Below are positions 46,240-60,295 of a stretch of 64,000 bases of DNA, in pieces. Both the position numbers and the translations under genes were made by a program. The notes under the pieces are model-generated. The model saw only the letters and a program-made list of their open reading frames with translations. It ran no database searches and had not been told where the DNA came from. This DNA comes from Perkinsus marinus ATCC 50983. Taxonomy: Eukaryota > Perkinsozoa > Perkinsida > Perkinsidae. Every line of letters starts with the position of its first letter. Positions within the stretch are counted from its first letter, which is position 1. The stretch covers positions 137,240 through 201,239 of the forward strand of contig NW_003206658.1 in NCBI RefSeq assembly GCF_000006405.1. Reading direction: 5' to 3'.

Positions 46240-47100
46240 AAGTAATACTGTCTTACAATAATGGATACACTAACGAGATTCGACTCCAGTTTGAGAGCCT
46301 TATCGGTATCATCCTCGGCAAGGCCATCACCGTCAAGCGTAAGAGTAACCGCACTAGGCAACTGTGGTTGAGGGGTACTAGTGCCTGAGTCTGCCGCCTC
46401 GGCGGCGGAAGGAGGCCCGGTGCCTTCTGCCGCCAAGAGACCGAAAATGTCGTCAACACCATCACCCAGCTCATGATGGGACGGTCCCCCTCGACTTTGT
46501 TGTTTTCATTGCTACACAGGGGGATCCGTGCCTGTTGCGGTTCCGCGTATTCTCCGAGTATTTGGATGCTGAGGTATGTTCGCCATTGTTGTCAGTTGCT
46601 TCGATCATCAAGGCCAAGGCTAAGAGGTCGAACAACGCTTCTTAGATTTACTTTCCCACAGTAACGAATGCTTTGCGCTTGTACTTGCATATCGTTGTGT
46701 GAATCGCTCAGAATAATATTTTTATTTGGGAACTGACCACTTAGTCCTCTCAGAGGCTGAAACTCAGCCTCAAGCATAGCTCCCAAGTTGGGAGTCCCAA
46801 CTTCTTGATGCGCTTCGCACCGTGCGAATATCCATGGTGTTGAAGTTTGTACGCCTCACACAGATTCATGCTCCACCTGGCTCGCTTCTACTCGGATGGA
46901 CTTCGCCACGCTTCTCTTGCCAATAGCATCCTCGGATATAATATTCTTAGCAGATCGTGGCTCCACTCTCCCACAGAAGAACAGTTGTGATTCCAGGAGT
47001 GCAACCAGGTCCATAGACTTGCGTGACACCCTGTTTGAATCTTCGCGTAAAATGGGACACATCTAGACGGAACTGCAGACCCGGATTCTTCCTCTGCCAC
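46240..47100 (-). mobile_element. Third partial copy of the same retroelement debris
   Basis: Repeats the start of the gag-like part and the leader-like segment next to copy 2. A small piece of the same segment reappears at 48357-48440. Fossil fragment. Confidence 0.6.
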
Positions 47101-48755
47101 GAAAGCATCGACTGAGCATCACGCTGCGTGACCACGGTGAGTCACGCATCTAATCCTTATACGTTCGTCTCGGTGACTGACGCCTGGTCTCAGAGACAAC
47201 AAGAGTTCTGTTGGTCGGAGGTTGGCTTTTGTCCGCGTAATTTGCATGGCTGAAAGAAGACGCTATAACGCTCACATGAGAGTTCCAACTTGGTTGTGCG
47301 TTGGCTGCGTAAGGAACTTAAGATAACCGGGGCCAAGGCTGCTGGTGAACTGGCCGCCGGCAGGGAAACACTCACAGTTTTTCACGGAGCTTCTTACTCG
47401 CAATCCAAAGTGCAATCTCACTCGATCGGGCGTATTTTGTTCCTTCACCAGGGCTTTCCTTGACATCAACGATGCAGATATCCCTCTTGGTGGCTGTGAG
47501 AGGCATTGCTTGATGACTACTACTCAGGGAAGACGATGGATCTAGCTTAGTCCAATACTGGTCACATACAAAATAAGACTCGAATTTTTGGAAGTGGACC
47601 GGGATACCACCACTCCTTAACAATCGAGCTGATCTCTTCCATCAGTGTCGATGAGCTAATGCTAGTGACGCGTGGAAATGAGAATATGACACTGTGGAAC
47701 GCTTTTTCGAATCCACGCAGAGATAAAGCAATTATATTCCCTGCCGCTCGTAAACTCTATAAGTCGCCTCTGCGAAGCCTCCTTGCGACAAATCGTGCTC
47801 TGGTGATCGTGAGGAATTGTCATGATCGCGTGGGGATGACCAAGTAAGGAAGAAGAATCTTGAGGATGCAGACGATGCATCATCGAGGCAAAATTCTGCT
47901 GAGTTGCGGAGGGAGGAAGAGTTGGGTCCACCTCAGAAAATACCTACCCGCAGATGCGGCGTACTGGTATTGAACATATGCAATCCCCTTCACACCACCT
48001 GATCACTGGCAATGGCATTCTGGAGCACATAAAAGGAGAGCTGACTGATGTCGGGAACGATGGACCCGCCGACTGATGACATCAATTTGATGCCGTATCA
48101 GCCCCCCAGGAAAACTGCCAGACTGTTGACTCACTGACGAGGGGCCGGAGCAGGGCCTGCTGCTCCAAAGAATCCATTACAACAAACTGCAATGATCAGT
48201 TGAACGATCGAGCCCAGAACCGATAGTAGGGGAGTTAGTCACTGGCAGTGTATCAGCAGTGACTCACTGCTGCGAGTAAAGTGTTTTGCGATGACCTGGT
48301 CGCATGGGTACGATGCGAGACTCGCATTGACAACGTCGCACACAACAACATGCCTGACTTGAGTGTCACCCTACTTGAATCTTCGCATAAAATGGAATAC
48401 ATCCGAATGGAGTTCAAGACCTGGGTCATTCCTCTCCTCTTCCCCTCTTCCCTTCCTCTTAATTGTGTACTTCCGCTTGAATGTACTGCGCCCTCGGATT
48501 CTCCCGTAGTCTCCGATCAGGGAGGCCGATACCTGCGCTCGCATTCGGCCCCACTTCTTCCTCGGCAAAAGCGACACGGTCGATGTACGCGACGAAATTC
48601 ATGGCCTCCCCGAGCGACGATATGACTTTGATAAGATGCCTAGATGTCCTGGAGCTATATGGCTCATACACGAGTTGAAGCTTCCTGGTGCGTGTACTGC
48701 GCAGGGAGATGTTTTTGGCCGACAGACCTGTCGAATTATTTCGTGAGGACACCAG
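47101..48755. other. Mixed repeat-derived stretch, no host gene recognised
   Basis: Short open frames on both strands, none with a domain I can name. The fragment at 48357-48440 belongs to the retroelement debris above. Confidence 0.4.
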
Positions 48756-48970
48756 TTGTCATGCCAGGTTACCATAGATAGACTAACGGGATTCGTTAAA
48801 TTCCGGCTGCTAGAAGACTCAAAAGGTGAAACAGTGGCCGACGAAGTCGGAAAGTATCCAATATGGGAACTACAAGCAAGAGTAAAAGAGATTTGGACTG
48901 ACCAAGGAGCCCAGTTCGCAAAAGGCCCTCACTTCCATGCAATCTTCATGCTCCATGGCAATGAAGTTAA
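48756..48970 (+). mobile_element. Retroelement integrase core fragment at the assembly gap
   Basis: The words DRLTGFVKFRLLED and IWTDQGAQFA match the first and second Asp regions of an LTR-element integrase core. The fragment runs into the N run, so its extent is unknown. Fossil; family uncertain. Confidence 0.6.
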
Positions 48971-49070
48971 NNNNNNNNNNNNNNNNNNNNNNNNNNNNNN
49001 NNNNNNNNNNNNNNNNNNNNNNNNNNNNNNNNNNNNNNNNNNNNNNNNNNNNNNNNNNNNNNNNNNNNNN
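48971..49070. other. Assembly gap (100 N)
   Basis: A run of exactly 100 N, the usual placeholder for a scaffold join of unknown size. Order and distance across it are not certain. Between here and about 49990 I see only a G homopolymer (around 49331-49347) and no gene. Confidence 0.98.
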
Positions 49071-49989
49071 CCTGACCATTCGTGCGAGGCTTACACGTGT
49101 GAGCTCACACTGTGAGCTAGACTTTTCCTGCGCAGCGAGACAATCTTCATATCTGTTGGCAGAGAAAGTTTCCGGTCAACTTTTCCGATACTCTACTCCA
49201 TTCGCGGGATATTCTGAATATAATTTCTGAATTTGTAGAGAAAGAGTCCATTAGCTAACCGTCTTCTTAGAATCCTTACCTCTCCCCATTTTACCTTCCA
49301 GAGCGAACCGACGATCTATGCCACAATGTACGGGGGGGGGGGGGGGGTAGTGCCACCCGCTTGACTAAAGTGATCGGATCACTGTGATCTTTATGGTTAA
49401 CACGTTGGTCGTATTGATGTTGATGGAAAAAACTGAGAATAAACTCATGATTCTTCAATAGCTTGAACATGAGTGTCACTCATCGGCTGACCAACTTTGC
49501 ATACAATCCAATGACACACGTTTCCGCTGGCCTTCAAACTGGGGATTGGCTGATTTGTTCTCTGCGGACGGTGTGAGCTAAATGTGTATAGCCTCGGCTT
49601 TGCGATGCTTCAAAGCTCAATATTACTGGATTTAAAGCTCGGTAAGCCTTGACATCTCATGGCGTATGTTATAGCGCATTTAATCTTACAGCTCAACAAC
49701 GTGGCATAGTAAGAGAACAGTCATTCATTGTCCATTTTGAATGCGCTTCACTAATAATCCAGCTTCCAGATACTTGGCGTCGAATAACTGATCCGCGTTC
49801 GTGGTCTGTATGATACTGTGCCAGAGATTTTCTCTTCCATTAAATATATCCCGGAGATCAAATACCTCGCAAGATGCTTGACAAGAGACAGGATACTCTC
49901 GCATGAGTTGCTGTGGTTATACATTTCTCACCGCCTCATCTATTATGGCTATTATTCATACCTGGAGTGTGTCGCAAGCAGCTACACCA

Positions 49990-52900
49990 TACACCAATGC
50001 TGACACCGACTCCAACGCTAAATGCAGCTCTGCTGAAGGAAGGCATTCGAGGATTTGGTTCCTGAGCGAGCACTGATTATATGATATGATTCATATCGCT
50101 CTCTTATTGCCAACACGCTATGATATCCGGGACCTATCCGAATAGATGGGCCGTAAACAAACGCAGATACATGCGACTCGATTGAAGGCATCACGATGCG
50201 TGATTCGCATTGCCCGGCAATGCGAATCACGCAATGACTGCCGACTTCAACTGATCTTCGGAAGCAGAACCAGCTGCGTCATGGAGTGTGTGACTAATGC
50301 CCATACCTTGCAAGGGAGGCATTGGCCAGCCTAGCATCGCTGGTTGACAAGAGTTCTGCCATCTCCATGAAACCATTTGGGCCGATAGTATTCTCTCCGA
50401 GATCAATGTACTCGATCTTCAAAGGTCGTGTCCGGAAAGCTTGAGCTAACTTCGTGACGCCGTCGCTCGAGATTGAGTTTTGCCTGTATCAATTACAAGG
50501 AATAGTTTCGCAACATCATATTTTGAACTAGGAGAGAGCTCTCATATTTTTAGATTGATAAGATCGGCTGAGAAGCACTCTTGCCATCTGGTCCGTGCCT
50601 ACCGGATATCTAGAACTCGTAGTAGTGGGAGACTCGTGAGGATCTCTGACAGGCACACGAGGCCAGCATCACCCAGACCTGAGGAGGAACGAGCGAGTTC
50701 ACAGCCATAGCCTCGTAAGAAATATTACAGGCTCCCGGTAGTCCAAGACTGACGAGATTAGTTGCAGATCGGCACAAGAATGAGTTCAAGGGAACCATCC
50801 CGTCGGGGCCCAGGGGCGCAGATCCGCAGAAGCTTAGGTGCGTCAAAGGGCTGACGCTAGAGTTCTCTGCTCGAGAGAGTTCGGCGAGTGAAGCTGAACT
50901 AAGATAACGAGAAGCTCCTCTAAGGGCTTAGGGATAAGCGGTTTCTGACAGAAATTTTCTGTGACCAACACGGCGAACATTGTCCTGAACGATCTGCTTG
51001 AGGGCCGTTCACGCGAGAGGGTTCTTTATAATATAAAGTTTATATTGAGCCCAACAACCTTGAGTAGCTTGCTGAGGAATTAAGTGATACTCACCAAGTG
51101 AGCCAATTAGAGTAGAACCGCTACAAGATACTGATGATACTACGTAGTGAAAACGTAATGGTATATCACCACAGAGAAGGATGAGAGTCCCAGTGAGAAA
51201 GCTCGCCAGTGCAGTGGAGCTAATGGCGGCCCGCAAAGGCTTGAAATATTCACTAGTCAAAGTACAGCCCCTCAGCGAGGGGCCCTCACCTAGTGGATAC
51301 TCCTTCGAATGAGAGTCCATGACTCAACCCGAATAATGAGGATAATTCTTCCGATTTTGCGTCAATTATGACCCGTGGCTTGCCGGTCCTGAGATGGAAT
51401 TATCGACTCGGGGAAATCTTTTCAACCAACTCTGAATATGGCAAATCTTCTGGAATGACTCATTAGAGTCGCTCACTCCGAATGATCGTTGAAGAATTAG
51501 ACTAGCTGGTGCATCGATGTGCTCACATCGTTCGCCAAGTGATACCGGCCTCCCTCTTGATGCTAGCCCATAAGGCCTCAGCTTGCCTGTGTACACCAAT
51601 CGATAAATTCGTTTAACCCTTTGTATATAGCACTTCTCGATGGATCGGCAGTCCACAGATGGTATGTCGTCCATACAGGAGGTCGATACACACCTTCTCT
51701 GTGTCGTATGAGGATTCCTAGACAGAGGACCTGCACAAACTTAGTAGCAAGCCGCAACTGCGACCCAGAGCCGATCACTGCAATCAAAAGGCTGAGCCTT
51801 TAAGGCTCAGAGATCTTGAGAAAGCTACTCAGAGTAACGCGGCTTACGGAGGGAGGCCGAACATGAACGTATAATAACAGACGTTGCCACGCTGAGCGGA
51901 AGGCTCTCCAGCAGCATTCGACTCTGGCCCATCAAGCAGTCTGCCTGATCGATAACCACAACTTGCCTGTATGGCCAACAGAGATTCAACTCGATCCAAC
52001 ATATCGGAATGTTTACCGTCAAGCAGGCGAACTTAGCTGATAGAAGCAGCGCCTTTCACAAGACGTTACCTCGATTTCCTTGTCCCTACGGCGGAGGCCC
52101 ACTACCACGCGAGCTATATTGATGTGCATTAAGTCGGCCACGGCCGACGCTAGGAAAACGTTCATCGCTGACAGTGGCCTCTCTTCCGAGATATACACGC
52201 TCTGATGGGGGAGAAACTAATCTTTTCTTATCCAACACCTTCATTGTACAAGTTCTCCTCTCTTTCGGACTGCCTCTAGATCGAAGCTATTGACTTTTGT
52301 CAGGTTGGGGAGAGAACGAGCCGCTCTGATCAGTTCGAAAGCTGACCGTGCGTTGATGGCAAGGCACTTGTCGAAAGAGATGGACCTTCACAGCGGCTAC
52401 CGAGTTCTCTCTCAAACACATGCAGGTCCTCTTCTCATGGGACTGAGCTACCTCAGCTCGTCTGCAGCAGCTTGAGAGGAAATTAGAGTATCGACAGTAG
52501 TTTTGACGCCCCAATCAGTGACATATCGAGAGCCCTCGAGGTTCATGTCTCGGGGAACGATGACGGATCTAAGGGGAAAAGTACCTTCCTTCGCAGTGAC
52601 TACTCCGGGAATGACCGTTTGAGTTAGCGCACAACACACAGTCTGGGGCTCTATGACAAGAGGGATGAGCTCTTCGCGCTGTGTGGTTGATTTTCGAATC
52701 AGGGAACGTTCTTTTTCAGGGAAAATTGTATTAACTCGCATCATCACCGTTCAAATCAGACATGTAATGATTCATCACCAAGTCTAATCACAACCGAAAT
52801 TTCAGCTCAGAACACGCAACACCAAAATATGAAATCGGCAGGGAAGAAGCATGCTACCCAGAGCTGGAGATGAAATCTCAGCTTACCCTGCTCCGACAAG

Positions 52901-55900
52901 CTCGGCAAACTTGGCCAATCCGAAATCGGTTATATTCTCGCCACTTATGCAGCACGACGGAGGAAGCCCTTTACTCTGCCCAGCAGCGACTAGGGCCAGA
53001 CTGAATAAACTGATTTATAAGGGGAACTTTTCGTATGTTGGACTCGCCTCAGATCATTCCATTCGGAGCAACTCGCTGCGTTTGGAACTGAACTTCCGTC
53101 AATAGTGATTCCGTTGAAAGTCCTAAGGCATGCTTCGGCGCTCACGAGTTTGTCATGCAAAATCGTCCACATTGATCGGGAGACACTGAGGCAAAGTTAG
53201 TCGATATGGTATCCCTCTCTCAGGACGAATACCGCGGTCCCATCAAGCAGTCTATGATCTCAAGTTCTTCCACACTTCCAGAGAGTATTGTCTCCAGGAG
53301 CCTTAAGGAGCAGTCCCCATCCTCGAATACGAATCGCTGCATGGATACGCCGGTGATGACTTGTTTGTCTCGGAGCAATCCAATCAGCTTCTCATACACC
53401 CAGACGTCGCCTGTAAATAGACACATTCTTGAAAACGGAAGTCAGCTAAGGTGGTGACCGGAAGAGAGAAGGATTCTTTCCCTCACTCCTTCAGGCGGAC
53501 GGAGGTCTAACTTGCCGGTAACCTGAGACTTTCAGCTTGCGTCACTTATAAACGTGAGGAAAATTCGTCTCACTCCTTTAATCGCAACACCTTGGACGCG
53601 TTGTAAACGGCTCCTTCCAAACAGGCCTGAGAGCAGTGGAGCCCATATGGACTTGGATTCTTCCACAGAAAAGCCATTTCCACGAAGATCGATGCTTTCC
53701 AGGCTTGGCAGCAGTACTATGTTAACAAGGACCTGCATAACAGTAGCGACCCGTAGGACAGAGTAGTTCGCTTGCTATCTTACTTGCACGAGCCAACCTC
53801 GCAACTCCTCTTCATCCTGATGACGCTCGTACTCCAGCCATCTGGTTGAGTAACTGCCACACAAATACACCCATATGCATACTCTATATGGTATATACGT
53901 AGGGGATAAATACATCAAATACGCGCTACGGACATCTTCATAGGCTCATCTGCCGTCTCCTATTGGCGAGAATGGGAGATCGTAACGGTTTAAACGAGAA
54001 CAGTGGCGCAGGTCATCGCAGCGGCTGGGCTATGGTTCATCATGAGAACACACACGATTGTGTACAGTTGACTAGGTGTGAAGAGTTAGCGCATCAGAAT
54101 ATCCTCAACATCTGCAGAACGCTCGTCAATCTACGGCGATACCTACATCGAGCTCTGCCAAGCTCCGGGTTGCCGCAGGAGAGGATCCTCGAGGGTCACA
54201 CTGAAAAGCGTCAACAGTGGAGATCCCCTCGAGTGGGCGTACCTCGTGAGATTGCAGTTGCATAAGTTGAGCACCGTCAAGTTATTGTAATGACGACTGG
54301 CATCTAGAGAGAGTTTCAATCCTCTCGCTAGTATGTGACGGCCGGTCTCAGTTGCAGGCAAGACCTAGATCAAATCCTTTAGGATTGATGACGCCGCACC
54401 GCACTGCAGGTCGAGTCGCACCTCGGTTGATTTCCGGACAAAGAAAATGTCTTCTAGCCTATGACCATGGAGCATCCCAATCAGCTCTGACTTTTCAAAG
54501 TACCGATGGCTCTCATGGCCATAGCAGATGTGAAGGCATTTGAAGGGATGCCTTGGTGTGCATAGACACGTCAAGAGCTGAGTGAGGCAGTAGTTGAGTT
54601 TTACACTGGAATGTTAGTGGTACCTTTCGCAGATTAGCGAGGGGAACTCCTTTCCAGCCTGTCATTCTCGTTATGTATAATCTTTCTAAAGACAGCACCA
54701 TGCCCCCTTCACCCCGGACTGCTGCTTCCAGAGCGGGAACACTTTCGTCAGGGACTGAGAGTCATCTCTTGTTGACGAGAAATGAGTGAGTACCCACATA
54801 TAGGCAGTCCAGTCACCCTCCCGGAGGTGATTGCATCGTGATACAGACTTTCCATAGCAGATACCGGGACTGGTCGGTTCAGTACGAGAGCTATCTGGCA
54901 TCCCAGCCGAGGCATTTTGAGGCCTTCCTTTATAGCTTTCAAAAGATTCCTCAATTGTGTTTCCGCATCTGGTATTAAGATTACGGTCCAAAAAGATGTG
55001 TACTGCTGACCTTTTCCGTGTATGCACAAGACCGCCAATACATGGCCGCTTTCGGTGAGATTCAAGCATGCAACGAGAGCTTCGGCCATGTCGAAGTGAG
55101 GAGATAGGGTTATGCTGACACAGAAAGCTCCAGGGTCGTGCTGAGAAGGCGAGCATCGAGCGACGAGGGCTCGGTGGGATCAACCACCTCCACGCTGATG
55201 TTAGGTATAGCAAGCGAGTAATAAATCAGTTTGGTCACATCGCGTGTCTCTTGACTTGTTTGGTCGTCGAATACCGGAAGGGGTATCTGCCGAACGTTGA
55301 TCCGTTTCCCGAGCCATTGAGTGGCAGATGCTACGGGACAACTCTGATCTGTGGAACTCCCACCATTGATAGTTCTATACTCACCCCGTTCAGACGTTGT
55401 AAACAAGGCATCGAGATGAGTAGGCCCGTCAGGAAGTCCCATGATGGACCGAGATATGCTTTTTCGGGAGATGTTGAGCTCGGCGGAAGGTCGATGTAAT
55501 TCAAATCTGCATGAGACATTCAATGTGGCTGGAGTGTGAGGCCGGGGACATCTCGTCAGCAGGTAAGTAGAGAGACGAACAGATGAGGGAGCTTCAGATA
55601 GTCAAGGGAAGGCAGTGATGAGATGTATATATCATTTGACCAGTTCAGAGAATGTGGTTGAGATTCACGCGCTCTCAGAGTGTCAGACGGGTTCAACTAT
55701 AACTGTATTCTGTAGGAGTCAGTTTACAAGATTGTACAGTTCAATATAGGCATACATCAGGCTCACCGACATGATATTTCAAGCTCCCTCAGCGTAGACT
55801 TGGCGGCTTCGAGCGAGTCTACGAGAACAGCCGGGAGATTGGCAATACCTACTTGAGAAGCACTGGCGTATGGAATGAACACACAAAAGCTCTCTGGCTT

Positions 55901-58560
55901 CAAACTAGTCCGACGGAGATGAAAACAAGTACTTGGATGCACAGCTATCGTGAGGACTTTTAGACCTTTGCAGTTGCTCAAAGCTCGTAAGGCCTCCAAG
56001 ACGGCCCAATAAACCAACGGGTGATGACTGGGCGCTGGCGGCGGTCGTGTGCTCTGTACCACACCTCAATCGACTCAAGCACGAACATGAGACTCCCACC
56101 GATGATGCCTCGTCCAATACAACGAGTAGCTGTCGTAGGCATTCCGGCTGCAGCTCTCTAAGAATCAATGACCACACCGCAAACTCTGCAGAAGATGCTC
56201 CGCTGGGTATTGACAGGGATAACTGCAAACACGTACAGTCCGGTTCCCCTGGATTCAATATTGTTTTTGATCAATCCCACTCGACCGAAAGGCTAAAGGA
56301 TCTTACTGTGTTAGACAATCGTATAGCGTTGAGTGAATAGCATGCTTCCCCGAAAGTAATGGTCGGATAACAGCTAGCAATGGTATGTGCTACGTGCGCT
56401 AGAGTTGACCTGAAATAATGTCGCAGGCGTGGAGACGCCTCACGCGCAGTTGCGCAGTCTTGAAATTTCGCACAGTTACTGACAATAACTCATTGTAGTC
56501 GACAATGTTATGCAGCTCTCGCTGATATTTCTGGTCCATCAACGTGTACGATACGCAAATGAGCAATGAGGTTTCCATAACGGCACAAGTCATATGAGAA
56601 TGGTATCCGGTTTATCAGGCAAGTCCCAGGGAATGCAATCGTAGTTGTGGCTCTAGCGCAATGCCTGCTCTACTGACTGTGATTGACTGCGACGTTATAA
56701 CTCCAGTGACTGTAGTTCAGTGTTTGGATAAACCACATACGTGACGTTGCGAGTGAGTTTGAAGCTTACAGTTCCCTCATGAACTGACATGTTCAAGCGT
56801 ACAGCGACGGGAGGCATCGACAAATCCGATTTCCAAATGACTCACTAGTATACCACTGCTAATCGAGGATGACAATAGTAAGGAGTTACCCTTTGAGGCC
56901 ACAGTGCAATGGGAGAGACAGTTCCTCTAGCTCGAGCAGAGAAGCATGTCCGATCGCGTCCACTAATGAGACCACCGAGGCGTCATCCCAGGAGAGGCCA
57001 GCGAACGCAAGTCTCCGCAAGGTCCTCGTTTTGCCACGACCCAGATACCTGTTCAATTGTACAAGAATTCGGCCAAAACATGGTTACTCCAGAAAGCATT
57101 GGCATACGGCTGGCGTGATAGCCGCATTATGAGACACATCGATCTCTACCAATAGGGTGTCACGAAGATACGCGAGGAGGAAGGCAAACTCCTCATCGGT
57201 AACCAGATCATCTGATGTAATCAAGCTACGACTTTCTGCATGGGAGGAGGATTACTCGGCAAGCTCAGCTTAGGTCTTGCGGACATGCGGAGTTTTCTCA
57301 GGTCTAGAGGCGTGCCATATCCGGGTCGCTTACGACACCCGATGCGGTTGACGAAACGAACTTGGCTCTTTGCACATGCCTCTCCAAGCTCAGCGGCTGC
57401 TATGAGACCGATCTGAAGCCAGTCGATACGCCTACTAGACTTGAGTATAACCCAGATGATGTGGAAGGAATTGTCAGTGAAACTTCTCTCGCTAGTTGTC
57501 CCCTGTTCACCAAGGCAGCTGGGCGCGTTCCTACCTCGTTCTGCCGGAAGTCTATCTCGATCAACGATGTGTTACCAGGCAATAGACTCGCCAAAATATG
57601 ACCTCCGAATGCCTGTAGAGAGGAACCCTTTCCACTTCACATCAGTTTAGTGAGCTTGCTAGTGTCTTATAGTATAATATAAAGTCTATATACGTTCACG
57701 CACATCACAAGAACGTGTTGCTATTCCGTGAACGAAATTGGTGCTCTTCGATGTGGGTAAGGATCAACTGTGTGGAGTTCCCTACCTCAATCCCAAACAG
57801 GGGATGACGACCACGGAAGCCATTGAGGTGTAGCTTTCTTATCTCATTCGTGACCAATGCCTGTCAACAGCAAAAACCATCACGGGACGATCACAAGAGA
57901 GCGTCTCACACGTATCGGGAGGCCGTTGCACTCGATCATACTCTGTGACGGCAGCCCGAACTTCCTCGCCAATTCGTTGGCGAGTTGATAGTCTATCTCG
58001 TTTCCCCGTATATCTATGCAGCATTTACCGAACAGAGTTTGATGACGCTAAGCCTCGCTTCTGTGGGCCAACAAGTCCTTAGCATGCCCGAGGGTTAACA
58101 TCAAATACCCACAAGATGCAGTATCAGGATCAGGAATCGGAAAATTGAGAAACACTGTGACCATCTTCGACTAGACGAGAACAGCTTACCCAGTGTCGCT
58201 AGTCTAGCCGTGTCGGCGCTGGCAAGGATCTTCTCTATTATAACATGAGGTAAGCCAGCACCCAATAGAGAAATGTTGTCTAAAGCGTGGAAGCCTCCGT
58301 CACCGAACGAGAGGTGCAGCGCTGTTGACGACGCCATATAGTAGATATGAACGAAATGGCAAACGTGGAATGCTGATGGGCATTTCAGTGACGATGGGAT
58401 AATTTCTTCGAGAGCTGTTCGGTCCTTTTGGGCAACGGAGAACAACGGAGGCAACCTTTTGCCTGTTGGAGCTGTTCGGGCAATGGAGATGTTGACACTT
58501 CTCTGTTGCCAATTCTGATAGGACTGTTTTCGACGGCCTCGTATCGCAGAACTGATCACA
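49990..58560 (-). CDS. Large leucine-rich-repeat gene or genes, exon structure unresolved
   Basis: A series of minus-strand exon-like blocks with ribonuclease-inhibitor-type LRR texture: 57594-57400 (NTSLIEIDFRQNEVGTRPAA), 54361-54143 (YNNLTVLNLCNCNLTRY), 53738-53532 (LLPSLESIDLRGNGFSVEES), 53426-53220 (VEELEIIDCLMG), 50846-50610 (LTHLSFCGSAPLGPDGM-like) and 50470-50281 (KIEYIDLGENTIGPNGFMEM). Blocks at 56258-55763 and 55089-54748 are coding in character without clear LRRs. A likely 5' exon lies at 58559-58190. Such repeats bind proteins; no partner domain (NACHT, kinase, F-box) was seen. It could be one gene of about 8.5 kb or two adjacent genes. Confidence 0.5.
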
Positions 58561-58599
58561 GTGAATCTGGGATGGGCAAAATTACCATCACATGTCGTG

Positions 58600-59266
58600 G
58601 ATCGTTAAGAACGCTCACGGTTTCACAAGCCATATCATAGCACGTTACGGTATCGCAGAATTTTTACGGCGAAACTAAGGAAAACGCTAACGCACCCGTA
58701 TTTGCCGAGTGATTATGAACGCGTCGAGGGTTCAAAATTGACGGAGTGATCAAAACTCAAAACGTATATCATCAAACACGATACACGAGAGACTACCCCA
58801 CTAAGTCGACTAAAGCGAAAATAGAATGCATAATGTTCTGCGATGAGAAAAGTGACTCCCGCACTCACAGGATGTCCGAGTAACCAATAGCTCACACATG
58901 CAGTCACTAGTGACCCGCTACAAGAGTGCAGCGTGTCACCAGTCACATCAAACTCGAACCATATCAAATAAGGCCAGCTTCTCAGAATTGACTCGAGCAA
59001 TGCTAGCCATAAGCTCATTGAACAACCCAGTAGCTACAGCTTAGCCTGATCAAGATTGCCCTAGATTATGATGCCTCGTGCTCGGCTATTGGTATACTCG
59101 TGTGACCAAACTGTGGTGACAGACTGGTCCCTGCTCTTAACACAGTATTCTAGCTATAGACTATAGCAGTAGTACAAGAAGGCGACATCTTCTCCACACT
59201 ACGAACAAAGTATTATAAATATAATACGACACAAGGGGGGGACAGTGACGATATCAAAGCCATACT
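58600..59266. other. Intergenic, nothing recognised
   Basis: Short frames only; no RNA gene or repeat family identified. Confidence 0.45.
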
Positions 59267-60295
59267 TCATCTCAGCTTGATAAAGCCTGACTCTCGCCGG
59301 CGGTTGTGAAATACAATATACAAAACCCCACAACACATGACAACAGGAACGATCACAGTTGCGAGCATCTCATATAGTCGAGGACGATCTACCATCACTC
59401 GGTTTTTGAAAGTGTCGTCAAGTTCATCACCGATGACGATAGCCCAGTCGTCTTGGAAGGCATAGTTCTTGGGCACACCATGCATGTTCATGATGCCGTA
59501 GTGCTCATTATAAAGGCCCGAGAGAATTTCTTCCGGCTGCGCGGGAATCTTCACAGGATATTTTCCAACCAACGACGATGCATTCTTCAGAGGCAGTATT
59601 TGATCTTCTTGAAAACAAGCTTTACCAGGCACACACAAACCATCATCAGCGTCGTCACTTAGCATAAATACATCCGTGTGACACCACTGACCATCGATCG
59701 TGGCACCAACACGCAGTTCAGGAACATCACAACCAGCAAAGTCGCTGCCCTTGGGACTTGGATGGACCACTTCGTCGGTATCAATAGCATACAAAAAGTA
59801 CCCATCCGGAAGACTCTCACTGATCACATCACAGATCGCCTTGCCTTCATATTGACCAACAACCTCCTCACACTGCGATCGTATCACCGCCGTGTCACCA
59901 TCCAGATCCCAGGGAATCTGCCCACCGTTGTGTCTATACCAGCCAAGGAGACTCCCGTGAATCAAGAAGGCATCAAGGCCGACCCTTCCCAAGAGCTCTG
60001 TCGTAAATGCTGTGACCTTCGCCACGCACTCCAGGCGATCAGCGTTATCAATCTGAACCTGCCGAGCTCGCTGGCATCTACGGGCGTCAATATAAAGATC
60101 CTTTTCTGGCCAACCCGAGGACTGTCGAAAGTAGTCTACACTGTCCCGGGGAGAGAGAAAGATATTGTCGAGTTCAACGTGGAGCGGTTCAGAGGCATTC
60201 CACACATGGACGACTTGGGGTCTACCCTCCTCCGTGCTCATGAACGGAGCGAATAGAAGCCATAGTAAATTCATAACACCAAGCCCTACGAACAT
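59267..60295 (-). CDS. LicD-family (fukutin/FKRP-like) nucleotidyltransferase-fold membrane protein
   Basis: The LicD family transfers phosphocholine or phospho-sugar groups to glycans, usually in the secretory pathway. Signature around residues 110-135: FLIHGSLLGWYRHNG followed by IPWDLDGD, the G-x-LLG-x2-R-H...PWD-x-D pattern that positions the metal-binding acids, here as DLDGD. C-terminal parts include YGIMNMHG and PKNYAFQDDW. There are hydrophobic stretches at the extreme N-terminus (MNLLWLLFAPF) and near the C-terminus (TVIVPVVMCCGVLYIVF), followed by a basic tail. The start is unclear: the ATG at 60295 overlaps the end of a family B element, and TTCGTAG|GG just inside could be a 3' splice site; an inner ATG at about 60274 is another candidate. 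Confidence 0.7.
   Translation of the reverse strand: MFVGLGVMNLLWLLFAPFMSTEEGRPQVVHVWNASEPLHVELDNIFLSPRDSVDYFRQSSGWPEKDLYIDARRCQRARQVQIDNADRLECVAKVTAFTTELLGRVGLDAFLIHGSLLGWYRHNGGQIPWDLDGDTAVIRSQCEEVVGQYEGKAICDVISESLPDGYFLYAIDTDEVVHPSPKGSDFAGCDVPELRVGATIDGQWCHTDVFMLSDDADDGLCVPGKACFQEDQILPLKNASSLVGKYPVKIPAQPEEILSGLYNEHYGIMNMHGVPKNYAFQDDWAIVIGDELDDTFKNRVMVDRPRLYEMLATVIVPVVMCCGVLYIVFHNRRRESGFIKLR

Noticed and set aside
49331-49347. G homopolymer as a structured element
   Set aside because: A simple homopolymer close to an assembly gap; length may be a sequencing artefact.
54686-55213. 175-residue open frame on the minus strand
   Set aside because: It overlaps another minus-strand frame (55089-54748) with better coding character; rich in Arg/Ser/Cys with no domain, so taken as a shadow.
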